A DNA stretch of 64,000 nucleotides from Tropicibacter alexandrii (GCF_003667315.2 NZ_RCTZ02000002.1:62001-126000), one strand, 5' to 3'. Positions 34,696 to 43,676 are shown, counted from the stretch's first letter. Notes: a model not told the origin generated them from the letters alone. Program-made: numbers and translations.

Positions 34696-34718
34696 GGGTA
34701 TTTTGACCAAGAAGAAAC
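34696..34718 (+). repeat. Short form of repeat family A
   Basis: The same 23 bases as at 6356-6378 (starting GGGTATTTTGACCAAGAAG), directly next to the mutY stop codon but in the opposite direction to mutY. The 164 bases between mutY and alkB otherwise hold only the alkB promoter region. Confidence 0.6.
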
Positions 34719-35819
34719 CTATTTCGCGCCTTTGGTCAGGTCGAAAGCCTTGCGCATCACCGTTGGAAGGTCGGCGGGCGAGAAGTCCTCGAGCGGGATG
34801 AAATCGCCGCGATCGGGGCTGCGTTCCATCGGGACGAGGGCGGTTTTGACCGTCAGGTGCAGGTGGAAATGGGTGAAGGTGTGGCGGGCCTCACCCGGCA
34901 GGGTCTTCCATTCGGCGCGGATCGGCGGGGCTTCGGCGGGTATGTCCTCGGACCAGTCGGTGCCGGGCCAGCCGAGCATGCCGCCGAGCAGCCCCTTGTC
35001 GGGGCGGCGTTCCAAAAGCCACGCACCGTCGACGCGGCGGGCGAGATAGGCGGTGCCTTGGCGCGTCGGTTTGCGTTTCTTGGGGGCCTTGCGCGGCAGG
35101 TCGGCGGCGGTGCCATTGACCCATGCCGCACAGGCGGGGCGCCACGGGCAGAGGCCGCAGGCCGGGCGTTTCGGCGTGCAGATCGTCGCGCCGAGGTCCA
35201 TGACCGCCTGCGCGTAATCGCCGGGGCGCTGTTGCGGGGTCAGGGCGGCGGCGTATTGCGTGAAAAGCGGCTTGGCACCGGGCAGAGGGGTCGGGTCGTC
35301 ATGCAGGCGGGCCATGACCCGCTCGACATTGCCATCCAGCACGGTCTGCGGGTCGTCGAAGGCGATGGCGGCGATGGCGGCAGCGGTATAGGGTCCGATG
35401 CCTGGCAGGGTCAGCAGCGTGGCGTGATCGTTGGGGAATTGCCCGCCATGATGCTCCACCACCGCGCGGGCGCATTTCAGCAGGTTGCGGGCGCGGGCAT
35501 AGTAGCCGAGCCCCGCCCATGCGGCCATCACGTCCTCGTCCCGCGCGGCGGCCAGCGCCTGAACCGTCGGCCAGAGCGTGGTGAATTTGTGGAAGTAGTC
35601 CTTGACCGCGGCCACCGTCGTCTGTTGCAGCATGATCTCTGACAGCCAGACCCGGTAGGGGTCGGGCAGCACCCCCGCCTTGCGCGCGGCGGGGGGCACA
35701 CGCCATGGCAAACTGCGTGCATGACGGTCGTACCAGTCGAGCAGGTCGGCGGCTTGGGCGGTTTCACGCAAGGGTGAGGCTCCGTTATGGATAAGGGGGC
35801 TGGCATGCCCCTGTCGCAT
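34719..35819 (-). CDS. mutY: A/G-specific adenine glycosylase MutY
   Basis: Removes adenine mispaired with 8-oxoguanine. 366 residues. The HhH domain has the catalytic Glu in SEIMLQQTTV and LPGIGPYTAAAIAAIAF. The 4Fe-4S motif C-x6-C-x2-C-x5-C is intact (CTPKRPACGLCPWRPAC). The NUDIX-like C-terminal domain recognises 8-oxoG (GLLGGMLGWPGT, HTFTHFHLHL). The ATG start gives a 15-residue leader; a TTG start at LRETAQAADLL, behind an ACGGAG site, is also possible. It is divergent from dciA with only 36 bases between. Confidence 0.93.
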   Translation of the reverse strand: MRQGHASPLIHNGASPLRETAQAADLLDWYDRHARSLPWRVPPAARKAGVLPDPYRVWLSEIMLQQTTVAAVKDYFHKFTTLWPTVQALAAARDEDVMAAWAGLGYYARARNLLKCARAVVEHHGGQFPNDHATLLTLPGIGPYTAAAIAAIAFDDPQTVLDGNVERVMARLHDDPTPLPGAKPLFTQYAAALTPQQRPGDYAQAVMDLGATICTPKRPACGLCPWRPACAAWVNGTAADLPRKAPKKRKPTRQGTAYLARRVDGAWLLERRPDKGLLGGMLGWPGTDWSEDIPAEAPPIRAEWKTLPGEARHTFTHFHLHLTVKTALVPMERSPDRGDFIPLEDFSPADLPTVMRKAFDLTKGAK

Positions 35820-35855
35820 GCCCCTAGAATAGGCTCCGAGAGAGGGATTCAACCC

Positions 35856-36368
35856 ATGTCGCGACGCAATACAAGCACCTATGGTTTCAAGCCGACCTCG
35901 ACCTTCCTGACGGGGCAGGTGCGGGCGGCGTCCGAGCAGCGCGGATTCGCGCAGTCTCGTATCCTCACCCATTGGGAGGAGATCGCCGGTGCGGAGATCG
36001 CCGCCATGGCGCGCCCCGTCGAGGTCAATTATGGGCGCGGCAGTTTCGGGGCGACTCTGGTCTTGCTGACCACGGGCGCGCAGGCGCCGCTGGTGCACAT
36101 GCGATCCGAGGAAATCCGGGCAAAGATCAACGCGGTCTACGGCTACAACGCCATCACCCGCATCCGGGTGACGCAGACCGCCGCCACGGGCTTTGCCGAG
36201 GGCAAGGTCTCGTTTCAGCATCGGCCAAAGCCGAAAGCGCCCGCCGTGCCGCCCGAAGAGGTGCAGGCCCGGGCGCGGGATGTTACGGGCGAGGTGGGTG
36301 ATCCGGGGCTGCGGGCGGCGCTTGAACGGCTCGCGGCAAATGTCATATCGAAAGGGGGGCGGGGATAA
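35856..36368 (+). CDS. dciA: DUF721/DciA family protein
   Basis: 170 residues with the DUF721 core (WEEIAGAEIAAMARPVEV, VLLTTGAQAPLVHM), the family that includes the DnaB helicase loader DciA used by bacteria lacking DnaC. The C-terminal part is a proline/alanine linker and a short helix. The stop codon lies in the loop of a GC hairpin. The dsbA-like gene follows 36 bases later. Confidence 0.8.
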   Translation: MSRRNTSTYGFKPTSTFLTGQVRAASEQRGFAQSRILTHWEEIAGAEIAAMARPVEVNYGRGSFGATLVLLTTGAQAPLVHMRSEEIRAKINAVYGYNAITRIRVTQTAATGFAEGKVSFQHRPKPKAPAVPPEEVQARARDVTGEVGDPGLRAALERLAANVISKGGRG

Positions 36369-36376
36369 CCCCGCCC
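36357..36376. repeat. GC hairpin across the dciA stop codon
   Basis: GGGCGGGG-ATAA-CCCCGCCC, 8-bp perfect stem; the TAA stop of dciA straddles loop and stem. Similar in base pattern to the family C hairpins but without the GTAG foot. Confidence 0.5.
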
Positions 36377-36404
36377 GACGCAAGGACAGGAGAGGTTCTC
36401 AGGC

Positions 36405-37100
36405 ATGAAGATGGTACAAACCGCAGGCGCGCTGGCGCTGGTCGCGCTCGCCGGTGGGGCGTGGTTCTACACGCAGGAACAGGCCGTGCAAGGTCCGCAA
36501 TTCACGCTGCCCGGCGCGGCGATCGCGCAGGAAGGCGATGCCGCCGCCGAGGAGGCCGAGGCCTATGTCGTTCAGGAGATGACCCTCGGTGCCGAGGATG
36601 CGCCGGTCGAGGTGATCGAATACGCGTCCTACACCTGCCCGCATTGCGCCAGTTTCCACCAGAACGTCTTCAAGGACATCAAGGCGAATTACATCGACAC
36701 CGGCAAGGTGAAGTTCACCTATCGCGAGGTCTATTTCGACAAGTTCGGCATGTGGGCCAGCATGATCGCGCGCTGCGGCGGCGACACGCAGCGCTTCTTT
36801 GGCATCACCGAGATGATGTATCAGGGTCAGTCCACATGGGCGCGGGCCGGGTCCGAGGCGGCCATTGCCGACGAGCTGCGCAAGATCGGGCGCTTGGCCG
36901 GGATCGAGAAGGATGAGCTGGACGCCTGCCTGTCCGATGGTGACAAGCTGCGCGCGCTGGTCGGCTGGTATCAGGAAAACGCCACCGCCGACGGAATCGA
37001 TTCGACCCCGTCCTTCATCATCAACGGAGAGAAGGCGTCGAATATGAACTACGCCGATTTCTCGGCGCGGCTGGACGAAGAACTGGCCAAGGCGGAATGA
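36405..37100 (+). CDS. DsbA-like periplasmic thiol oxidoreductase
   Basis: 231 residues with an N-terminal membrane/signal segment (ALALVALAGGAWFYT). The thioredoxin fold carries the active site CPHC in EYASYTCPHCASFH and the cis-proline near STPSFIING. It should form or shuffle disulfides in the periplasm; the sequence resembles DsbA/ScsC-type proteins. It overlaps the start of the CoA-transferase gene (ATGA), a link that looks incidental to function. Confidence 0.88.
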   Translation: MKMVQTAGALALVALAGGAWFYTQEQAVQGPQFTLPGAAIAQEGDAAAEEAEAYVVQEMTLGAEDAPVEVIEYASYTCPHCASFHQNVFKDIKANYIDTGKVKFTYREVYFDKFGMWASMIARCGGDTQRFFGITEMMYQGQSTWARAGSEAAIADELRKIGRLAGIEKDELDACLSDGDKLRALVGWYQENATADGIDSTPSFIINGEKASNMNYADFSARLDEELAKAE

Positions 37101-38212
37101 CCTCTGCCCCACGCGGCCCGCTGGAGGGCGTGAAGGTCATCGAACTGGCCCGCATTCTTGCGGGCCCGTTTGCCGGTCAGACATTGGCCGATCTGGGGGC
37201 AGAAGTCCTCAAGATCGAGGCCGAGGCGGGCGATGACACCCGCCAATGGGGGCCACCTTTCATCGAGCATGACGGTCAGCGGACGGCGGCCTATTTCCAT
37301 TCCTGCAACCGGGGCAAGGCGTCGGAGGTGGTCAACATCGCAACCGAGGCCGGGCAGGCGCGGCTGCGCGAGTTGGTGGCGGATGCGGATGTGCTGATCG
37401 AGAATTTCAAGGTCGGCGGGCTGGCGAAATACGGGCTGGATTATGCCTCGCTCAGCGCGGTGAACCCGCGGCTGATCTATTGCTCGATCACCGGTTTCGG
37501 GCAGGACGGGCCTTATGCGCATCGCGCCGGGTACGACTATATCATCCAAGGCATGTCCGGTTTCATGTCGATCACGGGCGACCCGGATGGCCAGCCGCAG
37601 CGCGCGGGCGTGGCGATCACCGACCTGTTCACGGGTCTCTATTCGGTCAACGGCATCCTCTCGGCGCTGTACCAGCGCGAGCGGACGGGCAAAGGCCAGC
37701 ATGTCGACATGGCGCTGCTGGATTGCGCGGTGGCGGCGATGGCCAATCAGGCGCTGAATTACCTGAGCACCGGCACGCCGCCGGGACGGACGGGGAATTA
37801 TCACCCGAACCTGACGCCCTATCAGGTCTTCGACTGTGCGGACGGCCATATCATCATTGCCACGGGCAATGACGCGCAATACCGGCGGCTATGTGGGCTT
37901 TTGGGGCTGGAGGAGATGGCCGAAGCGCCGGAATTCCTGCGGAATGCAGACCGCGTGGCCAATCGCGAAGAGATGATCCGCCGCCTGACTGAGGCGACCT
38001 TGCAGCGGACCAAGGCCGAGTTGCTGGCCGCCTGCGAGGCGCAGGGCGTGCCCGCCGGGCCGATCAACGACATGGCCGAGGTGTTTGCCGACCCGCAGGT
38101 CGTGGCGCGGGGGATGCAGATCGCTCCGGGCGGCGTTCCGGGGGTGCGGACACCGATCCGCTTTTCGGATGCGGAACTGGTTCTGGATCGGCCCGCCCCG
38201 AAACTTGGGTAG
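37097..38212 (+). CDS. CaiB/BaiF (class III) CoA-transferase
   Basis: 371 residues of the CoA-transferase III family. Typical parts are GVKVIELARILAGPFAGQTLADLGAEVLKIE, the NFKVGGLAKYGLDY segment and the catalytic Asp in GYDYIIQGMSG. Acts on CoA esters of carboxylic acids; the acid is unknown because no pathway neighbour is present. The TAG stop codon is part of a family B palindrome. Confidence 0.88.
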   Translation: MTSAPRGPLEGVKVIELARILAGPFAGQTLADLGAEVLKIEAEAGDDTRQWGPPFIEHDGQRTAAYFHSCNRGKASEVVNIATEAGQARLRELVADADVLIENFKVGGLAKYGLDYASLSAVNPRLIYCSITGFGQDGPYAHRAGYDYIIQGMSGFMSITGDPDGQPQRAGVAITDLFTGLYSVNGILSALYQRERTGKGQHVDMALLDCAVAAMANQALNYLSTGTPPGRTGNYHPNLTPYQVFDCADGHIIIATGNDAQYRRLCGLLGLEEMAEAPEFLRNADRVANREEMIRRLTEATLQRTKAELLAACEAQGVPAGPINDMAEVFADPQVVARGMQIAPGGVPGVRTPIRFSDAELVLDRPAPKLG

Positions 38213-38234
38213 GATGGGTGATCACCCATCCTAC
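38209..38234. repeat. Family B palindrome, perfect 26-bp copy, overlapping a stop codon
   Basis: GTAGGATGGGTGA followed by its exact mirror. The TAG stop codon of the CoA-transferase gene is bases 2-4 of the element. It lies between convergent genes, so it may end transcription from both sides. Confidence 0.85.
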
Positions 38235-38236
38235 TT

Positions 38237-38689
38237 TCAATCGACGTAGCGCAAACAGACGGTGATCGCCCCGTCATTGTCGTCCAACAGATCATCCCCT
38301 TCGTTGATCCGGAACTCCATCCGGTCGAGGTTCATGTTGAACGCGCCGGATTGCTCGGTGAACGCCAAGAGCCGCGCCCACGGCATCATCCGCGTCTCGC
38401 CCGCGATCTCGAACCGCACCAGCAGCGCGCCATGGCCGGCATTGGGGTCGATCCGCGCGACCCCTTCGTCGAACAGCATCTTGCCGGCATCGCCGCCATG
38501 GCCCCGTGTCCCCACCGGCCCAAGCTCTCCGGCGCGGGTCGTCCAGAAGCCCTGCGCATACAGCACTTGCACGAGGCCCTCGGGGAACGCCCCGGCCTGC
38601 CACCCGGCCTTGGAAGATATCTCGTGGCAGATATCGGCGGCGGCGACCGGCGCGGCCGCCAGAACCAACGCCAGTGCCAGCCGCGTCAT
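38237..38689 (-). CDS. Small exported protein of unknown function
   Basis: 150 residues with a clear signal peptide (MTRLALALVLAAAPVAAADIC). There are two cysteines, one just after the cleavage site and one near the end (VCLRYVD), which may form a disulfide. I do not recognise the domain. Its ATG overlaps the stop codon of the upstream saccharopine-dehydrogenase gene, so it is the last gene of that three-gene operon. Confidence 0.72.
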   Translation of the reverse strand: MTRLALALVLAAAPVAAADICHEISSKAGWQAGAFPEGLVQVLYAQGFWTTRAGELGPVGTRGHGGDAGKMLFDEGVARIDPNAGHGALLVRFEIAGETRMMPWARLLAFTEQSGAFNMNLDRMEFRINEGDDLLDDNDGAITVCLRYVD

Positions 38690-39816
38690 GCCAACTGGTC
38701 CACGACCATCAGGTGCTGCGCAAGCTTCTGGACCTCATCCAGCCAGCGGCCCACCAGTTTGGGGTCGCTGGGCGCGGCATGCACACCCGGCGCCATCTCG
38801 CGCGCCATGACCGCCTCGACCGCGAGCGAGACCGGTACCGAGACCAGCCGCGCCATTGCCGTGCCGCGCGCATCGCCCCATGCGTCCATGACATAGCTCT
38901 TGTGCCAGACGGTCTCGCCCTCCCGCTCGGCCTTCAGGTCGACGCACAGCACGACGCGGTCCGGCTCATCCGGTTTATAGCTGTTCTCGGCCAGAAGCCG
39001 ATCCGCGATCTCCTGCAGGCGCGCATCCGTTGCGTTGGGGGCCTCGGCAAAGATGTCCTTCCACGCCTCGGCCCAGCCGTTCAGGCGCAGGGTGCCGCGC
39101 ACGAAATTCTTGACCTTCCAGTCCTCACCAAAGCCGTATTCCGCCATGAAGGGCAGAGAGTCGCGGTTCGGATAGACCTCGAACGCCTCGGGGCTGGGCA
39201 GCGGCGCGTCGTAGCGGGTCAGCGCGTCCCACGGGCGGTTGACCTCCAGCACCGAGAAGTGCCGGATCGACCGCGAGGGCGAGCGCAGCGCCTTGAGCAC
39301 GCCGACGGGCGCCCAAGAAAACTTGTAGCGGAAGGCGTTGGCGATCTTCGGCACGCCGCCGCAATAGGACAGGAAGCTGAGCTCGTTCTCCTTGGAGAAC
39401 GCAGATGATGAGGTGTAGTCGGCGACAAGGGCATGCGCCATCAGGTGGTCGATGCCCGGGTCCAGACCGACCTCGTTGACCAGCCGTGCGCCCGCTTCGC
39501 GCGCCTTGGCATCCAGCGCGCGCATCTCGGGGGCGATGTAGCTGGACGAGACGAAATGCGCGCCCGCGTCGATGGCCATGTCGGCCAGCGTCACGTGCCA
39601 GTCGCCGGGCAGCATCGAGACGACGATATCGTCCTTGGCCAGCGCGGCGCGCAGGGCGTCCGGGTCGAAGGCCCGGATGTCGTCGGTCAGGTCACCCACG
39701 GCGGCGCGGGCCTTGTCGGTGGTCCGGTTCCAGACGGTGACCGGGTGGCCTGCCTCGATCAGGCGGCGCAGGCCCGGGATCGAGGACAGGCCGGTGCCAC
39801 ACCAGTGTACAGTCAT
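38686..39816 (-). CDS. Saccharopine dehydrogenase family protein, glutamate-forming type (LYS9-like)
   Basis: 376 residues. A Rossmann start (HWCGTGLSSIPGLRRLIEAG) is followed by the typical VVSMLPGDWHVTLADMAIDAGAHFVSSSY region and NEVGLDPGIDHLMAH. This matches the enzyme that splits saccharopine to glutamate and aminoadipate semialdehyde. The lysine-forming homologue lies 4 bases upstream in the same operon, so the pair probably runs the two-step saccharopine route for lysine breakdown. A different substrate is possible. Confidence 0.82.
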   Translation of the reverse strand: MTVHWCGTGLSSIPGLRRLIEAGHPVTVWNRTTDKARAAVGDLTDDIRAFDPDALRAALAKDDIVVSMLPGDWHVTLADMAIDAGAHFVSSSYIAPEMRALDAKAREAGARLVNEVGLDPGIDHLMAHALVADYTSSSAFSKENELSFLSYCGGVPKIANAFRYKFSWAPVGVLKALRSPSRSIRHFSVLEVNRPWDALTRYDAPLPSPEAFEVYPNRDSLPFMAEYGFGEDWKVKNFVRGTLRLNGWAEAWKDIFAEAPNATDARLQEIADRLLAENSYKPDEPDRVVLCVDLKAEREGETVWHKSYVMDAWGDARGTAMARLVSVPVSLAVEAVMAREMAPGVHAAPSDPKLVGRWLDEVQKLAQHLMVVDQLA

Positions 39817-39820
39817 GTCG

Positions 39821-40867
39821 TCAGCCTTTCTTGTGTTGGTCGTAGATCGCCGCCGCGCGGCCCCAGACCCCGGCTTCGGGGTCGGTCAGCGTCTCCAAAG
39901 ACGGCAGCAGTTGCGCCGCGAAATCCTGCGAGCTTTCCAGCGGCAGGAGCGAGGGCAGGTTGTCGATGGCCATCACGTCGAGCGGCGGATCGGTGAACAC
40001 CCGCGTGACGGGCGTGTGCCAGTCGGTTTCCCGGTCATAGACCTTGATGGGCGAGAAATCCGATTGCGGGTCACAGGCGATGTCCCCGATGACGCGCAGT
40101 TTGCGCGGCATCGCGGCGGCAGAGGCCGGGACGAAGACCGGGCAGCCGGGCGCGGCAAGGATGCAGTTGAAGAACAGTGCGTGGTCAAGGACTTCGGGGA
40201 AGGGACCGCCATGGGCGGTCTCGGCCATGTCCCATCGGGTCACGGGGATGTCGAGTTGCTCACACAGGTCCGACGCGCCAGTGCCGACGCGCCCCAGCGC
40301 GCCGATCACCAGCGCGTCTGCGGGGCGCTGGCCGTCCAGCGCGGCGCGCAGATCGGCCAGCATGGCATCGGAGTTGGGCCAGGTGGTCACAGTCGGGCAG
40401 ATCTCGCCACGCTGTTGCGCTGCCCAGGCCAGCACGCTGACCGCCGCCCCCGCATAGCCCGCCCAGTAACCAAAGGCGGCGACGCGCCGCCCGGTCTCGT
40501 CCAGCAGGTATTCGAGGTCGTACAGCCGCCCGCCTCCGGCGGCGAAGCGGTCTAGCAGACGCTGGCCCGCGGTCTGCCCCTTGTAGGCATGGCCGAACAT
40601 GATGTGGCGGTGGGGCAAGGGCGTGCCGTCATCGGGCAATTCCTTGAGGCCGAAGATGATCGCGTCGCGCGGCGCGTCGGGCCAGCTGCCCTCTTGGGCA
40701 AGCGTCGCACCGGCATCGACGAAGGCCTCCGAGCCGATCACTCGGGTCGGACTGTCCTCGACGGTGACATGAATGCCGCGCGCGATCAGGGTGCGCACAC
40801 CGTCCGGGGTGATGCCTGTGCGCTCCTCGTTGGGGCGGCTTTCGGCGCGGATCCAGAGATGGGTCAT
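39821..40867 (-). CDS. Saccharopine dehydrogenase, lysine-forming type (LYS1-like)
   Basis: 348 residues related to NAD-dependent saccharopine dehydrogenase and alanine dehydrogenase. The start MTHLWIRAESRPNEERTG and IIFGLKELPDD, HRHIMFGHAYKGQ and ALVIGALGRVGTGASDLC are typical. With its neighbour it would join lysine and 2-oxoglutarate into saccharopine and then split it. Most bacteria make lysine by the diaminopimelate route, so breakdown is the likely direction. Confidence 0.84.
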   Translation of the reverse strand: MTHLWIRAESRPNEERTGITPDGVRTLIARGIHVTVEDSPTRVIGSEAFVDAGATLAQEGSWPDAPRDAIIFGLKELPDDGTPLPHRHIMFGHAYKGQTAGQRLLDRFAAGGGRLYDLEYLLDETGRRVAAFGYWAGYAGAAVSVLAWAAQQRGEICPTVTTWPNSDAMLADLRAALDGQRPADALVIGALGRVGTGASDLCEQLDIPVTRWDMAETAHGGPFPEVLDHALFFNCILAAPGCPVFVPASAAAMPRKLRVIGDIACDPQSDFSPIKVYDRETDWHTPVTRVFTDPPLDVMAIDNLPSLLPLESSQDFAAQLLPSLETLTDPEAGVWGRAAAIYDQHKKG

Positions 40868-40945
40868 GGGGGGCCTCCGTTTGCCGGGACTGTCGCCAAG
40901 ACGTAAGCCGAGGGCAAGGGGGCGTGGCGTCGAAATCGCGCGGTT

Positions 40946-41073
40946 CAAAAATCTTCGAAGATTTTTGGCAAATTCCTTTCAAGGAATTTGATCGCGCAAG
41001 CTGCCAGCCAGAGCGCCCTTTTTTATGTCCCGACTTCGTCGCGCGCGCCCTCAAAATTCTTCGAAGAATTTTG
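40946..41073. repeat. Second palindrome cluster (family D), three units
   Basis: 40946-40967 (CAAAAATCTTC and mirror, perfect 22 bp), 40969-40990 (CAAATTCCTT with a 2-base TC centre, 10-bp arms) and 41052-41073 (CAAAATTCTTC and mirror, perfect 22 bp). The last unit starts 5 bases after the stop codon of the histidine phosphatase gene in its direction. Same format as 33324-33418 but AT-rich arms. The 61 bases between the second and third units show no gene. Confidence 0.82.
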
Positions 41074-41077
41074 CCCC

Positions 41078-41728
41078 TCAAAGATGGCTGCGGGCGTGCT
41101 GCCGTTCCGGCGTATCCAGATGCGGGATGGCGTTGAACTGGGTCAGCGCCAGCCCGGTCTGCAGCGGTTGCACCCGATGCAGCGAACTGTTCTCGATCGA
41201 CAACATCGCATGGGCCAAGGCGCCGATATCGAGTCGCATGATCACGCGCATCGCCATGCCGATCAGCCCGCCCGACGTGACCACCAGCGCGCGCCCGTCT
41301 CCGGCCGCGATTTCGCGCAGCACATCCGTCACGCGCGCCTCGAATTCCGAGAACCGCTCCGGCGCGCCCTCGATCCGGTCCGCCTGCCAATGTTGCAATA
41401 GCACCGGAATATGGGGAATGAACGTCTCGCGATCCGTGGGCATGGCGATGCCGTGCTGCTCTTCGAGCAGGCTTGCCAGCGTGAAATAGGTCATCTCGTT
41501 CAGGCGCGGATCCTGTTCGGGCGCGTCGAATCCGATCCCCGCCGCAGTTTCCACATGCCGCCGCAACGTGCCGCTATAGACCCGCGCAAACCGGTCGCCC
41601 GCCTGCGCGAAATACGCGCCCAGCCAGCGCGCCTGCTGCCAGCCAAGGTCGCTCAGCTTGTCATAGCCCTCTTCGTCGCGGGCGCCGGAATTGGCCTGAC
41701 CGTGGCGAACCAGCGTGATGAAGGACAT
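41078..41728 (-). CDS. Histidine phosphatase (phosphoglycerate mutase-like) family protein
   Basis: 216 residues. The catalytic motif LVRHGQANSG lies near residue 8, and a second histidine is expected in the C-terminal VVTSGGLIGM region, where a Ser/Gly motif stands. Substrate unknown; these enzymes act on sugar phosphates or phosphoproteins. The ATG used has AGGAG 7 bases upstream; a TTG two codons earlier is unlikely. Confidence 0.85.
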   Translation of the reverse strand: MSFITLVRHGQANSGARDEEGYDKLSDLGWQQARWLGAYFAQAGDRFARVYSGTLRRHVETAAGIGFDAPEQDPRLNEMTYFTLASLLEEQHGIAMPTDRETFIPHIPVLLQHWQADRIEGAPERFSEFEARVTDVLREIAAGDGRALVVTSGGLIGMAMRVIMRLDIGALAHAMLSIENSSLHRVQPLQTGLALTQFNAIPHLDTPERQHARSHL

Positions 41729-41788
41729 GGGCAAGCTCCTGTTCTGCTCGCCCGTGCCTTACCCCGCCGGCTGCCGGTTGAAAAGCCG

Positions 41789-42727
41789 TCAGGCCGCGTT
41801 GTCCTGACCCTCGTCCTGCCCGTCGAGACCCTTGCGCGGGCGGGGCCGCGACCGCTCCTGAGCCGCGTCATCCGACGCGTCGTCCCAAACCAGCGTCCGC
41901 GTAGGAAAAGGGATGTCGACCCCAGCCGCGTCCAACGCCTCCTTGACCGCGCGCTTCATGTCCGCCTGATACTGGAAGTAATCGGCGCTATCGACCCAGA
42001 CCCGTACGAGGAAATCGACCGAACTGTCGCCCAGCCCATTCACTTGGATGAATGGGGCGGGATCGTCATGCGAGCGTGGATCGCCCATGATCGTCTCGCG
42101 GATCACCTGCTCGGCCTGTTTCAGATTCGCCCCATAGCCCACGCCAAAGGTCCATTCCGCCCGCCGTGTCGGGTAGATCGAATAGTTCTCGATCGTGTTT
42201 CCCCAGACCTCGGAATTGGGGATGATGATCTGCACATTGGACAAGCTCGCCAGCTCGGTGGTGTTCAAGGTGATGTCCTTGACCGTACCCATCTCGCCCC
42301 CAACCTCGACGAAATCGCCGATCTTGATCGGGCGAAAGGCGATGATCATGACCCCCGCCGCAACATTCGACAGGGTGCCCTGCAAGGCCAGCCCCACCGC
42401 CAGACCCGCCGCGCCGATCGCTGCGACGATCGAGGTCGTCTGCACGCCGAAAGTGTTCAGAACGAACAGAATGGCAAAGGCCAGCACCACGTAGCGCGCC
42501 CCATTGCCAAGAAAATGGAACAGCGTCCGGTCAAAGCGCGCATGCCGCTCGCCGATGCCCTGAATCCGCCGACGCACCCAGTTGGCGACGATCCAGCCCA
42601 CCAGCAGGATCACGATGGCCGCAAGAACGTTGCCCAGCATCTGGGCAAGGAATTCAAGCGTCAGCACGTCCGAGATCGATGTTCCGTTATGGATTTCCGT
42701 ATTCAACAGCTGCTGCAGCCGATCCAT
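41789..42727 (-). CDS. Small-conductance mechanosensitive channel (MscS family)
   Basis: 312 residues. About three hydrophobic spans come first; the pore helix is AAIGAAGLAVGLALQGTLSNVAAGVMI, the glycine/alanine-packed TM3 of MscS (longest part quoted from two adjoining motifs, AIGAAGLAVG and LSNVAAGVMI). The beta domain FRPIKIGDFVEVGG and IIPNSEVWGNTIENYS follow, then a charged C-terminal tail. It should release solutes on hypo-osmotic shock. The ATG follows GGAGAAGGG. Confidence 0.9.
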   Translation of the reverse strand: MDRLQQLLNTEIHNGTSISDVLTLEFLAQMLGNVLAAIVILLVGWIVANWVRRRIQGIGERHARFDRTLFHFLGNGARYVVLAFAILFVLNTFGVQTTSIVAAIGAAGLAVGLALQGTLSNVAAGVMIIAFRPIKIGDFVEVGGEMGTVKDITLNTTELASLSNVQIIIPNSEVWGNTIENYSIYPTRRAEWTFGVGYGANLKQAEQVIRETIMGDPRSHDDPAPFIQVNGLGDSSVDFLVRVWVDSADYFQYQADMKRAVKEALDAAGVDIPFPTRTLVWDDASDDAAQERSRPRPRKGLDGQDEGQDNAA

Positions 42728-42852
42728 ATGTCCCTTCTCCGTCTTGCCAGTTGGCCTAACGATTTCGCGACCCAACGGTTCCCGCCGCCTGCCTCTGGCA
42801 AATCGCGCCGGGCGCGGTTAAATAGCGCAAAGACAACCGAAAGGACGAGACC

Positions 42853-43665
42853 TTGAACGCAGATGGCGGCCGAGTGACCCGCGACGGGATCCGGATCTAC
42901 GACGACAGCGACTTTGCCGGGATGCACAAGGCGGGCCGCGTGGCGGCGCAGATCCTCGACGAGGTGGCGGAGCATGTCTTTCCCGGCCAGACCACCGGCG
43001 CGATCGACGATTTCATCCGCAACCGCGTGGTCGAACTGGGCTCGACCTCGGCGACGATCGGCTACAAGGGCTACCAGCACGCCTCCTGCATCAGCGTCAA
43101 CCACGTGGTCTGCCACGGCATCCCCGGTGACAAGAAGCTGAAGGAAGGCGATATCCTCAACATCGACGTCACGGTGATCGTCGATGGCTGGTTCGGCGAC
43201 ACCTCGCGCATGTACGTGGCGGGCAAGCTGCCCCGCAAGGCCGAGCGCCTGATCCAAGTAACGCACGATGCGCTGATGCTGGGGATCGAGGCGGTCAAGC
43301 CGGGCAACACCTTCGGCGATATCGGCTTTGCCATCCAAAGCTATGTCGAGGCGCAGCGCATGTCTGTCGTCCGCGACTTCTGCGGCCACGGTCTGGGCCG
43401 CGTCTTCCACGCCCCGCCGAACGTGCTGCATTACGGGCGCGCGGGATCGGGCCCGGTCCTCGAAGAGGGCATGTTCTTCACCATCGAACCGATGGTCAAT
43501 ATCGGCCGCCCGGAAACCAAGGTTCTGGCCGATGACTGGACAGCCGTCACCCGCGACAAGTCGCTATCCGCGCAGTTCGAACATTCGGTCGGCGTGACGG
43601 CGGACGGGGTCGACATCTTCACCCTTTCGCCCGCAGGCAAGTTCCACCCCACTTACCAAGGCTGA
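42853..43665 (+). CDS. map: Methionine aminopeptidase, type I
   Basis: Removes the initiator methionine from new proteins. 270 residues. Metal ligands follow the family pattern: Asp in NIDVTVIVDGWFGD, Asp in FGDTSRMY, His in CGHGLGRVFH, Glu in TIEPMVN and Glu in FEHSVGVT. The TTG start is supported by AAGGACGAG at a good distance; it is divergent from the mscS gene by 125 bases. Confidence 0.94.
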   Translation: MNADGGRVTRDGIRIYDDSDFAGMHKAGRVAAQILDEVAEHVFPGQTTGAIDDFIRNRVVELGSTSATIGYKGYQHASCISVNHVVCHGIPGDKKLKEGDILNIDVTVIVDGWFGDTSRMYVAGKLPRKAERLIQVTHDALMLGIEAVKPGNTFGDIGFAIQSYVEAQRMSVVRDFCGHGLGRVFHAPPNVLHYGRAGSGPVLEEGMFFTIEPMVNIGRPETKVLADDWTAVTRDKSLSAQFEHSVGVTADGVDIFTLSPAGKFHPTYQG

Positions 43666-43676
43666 CGCGCCCCCGT

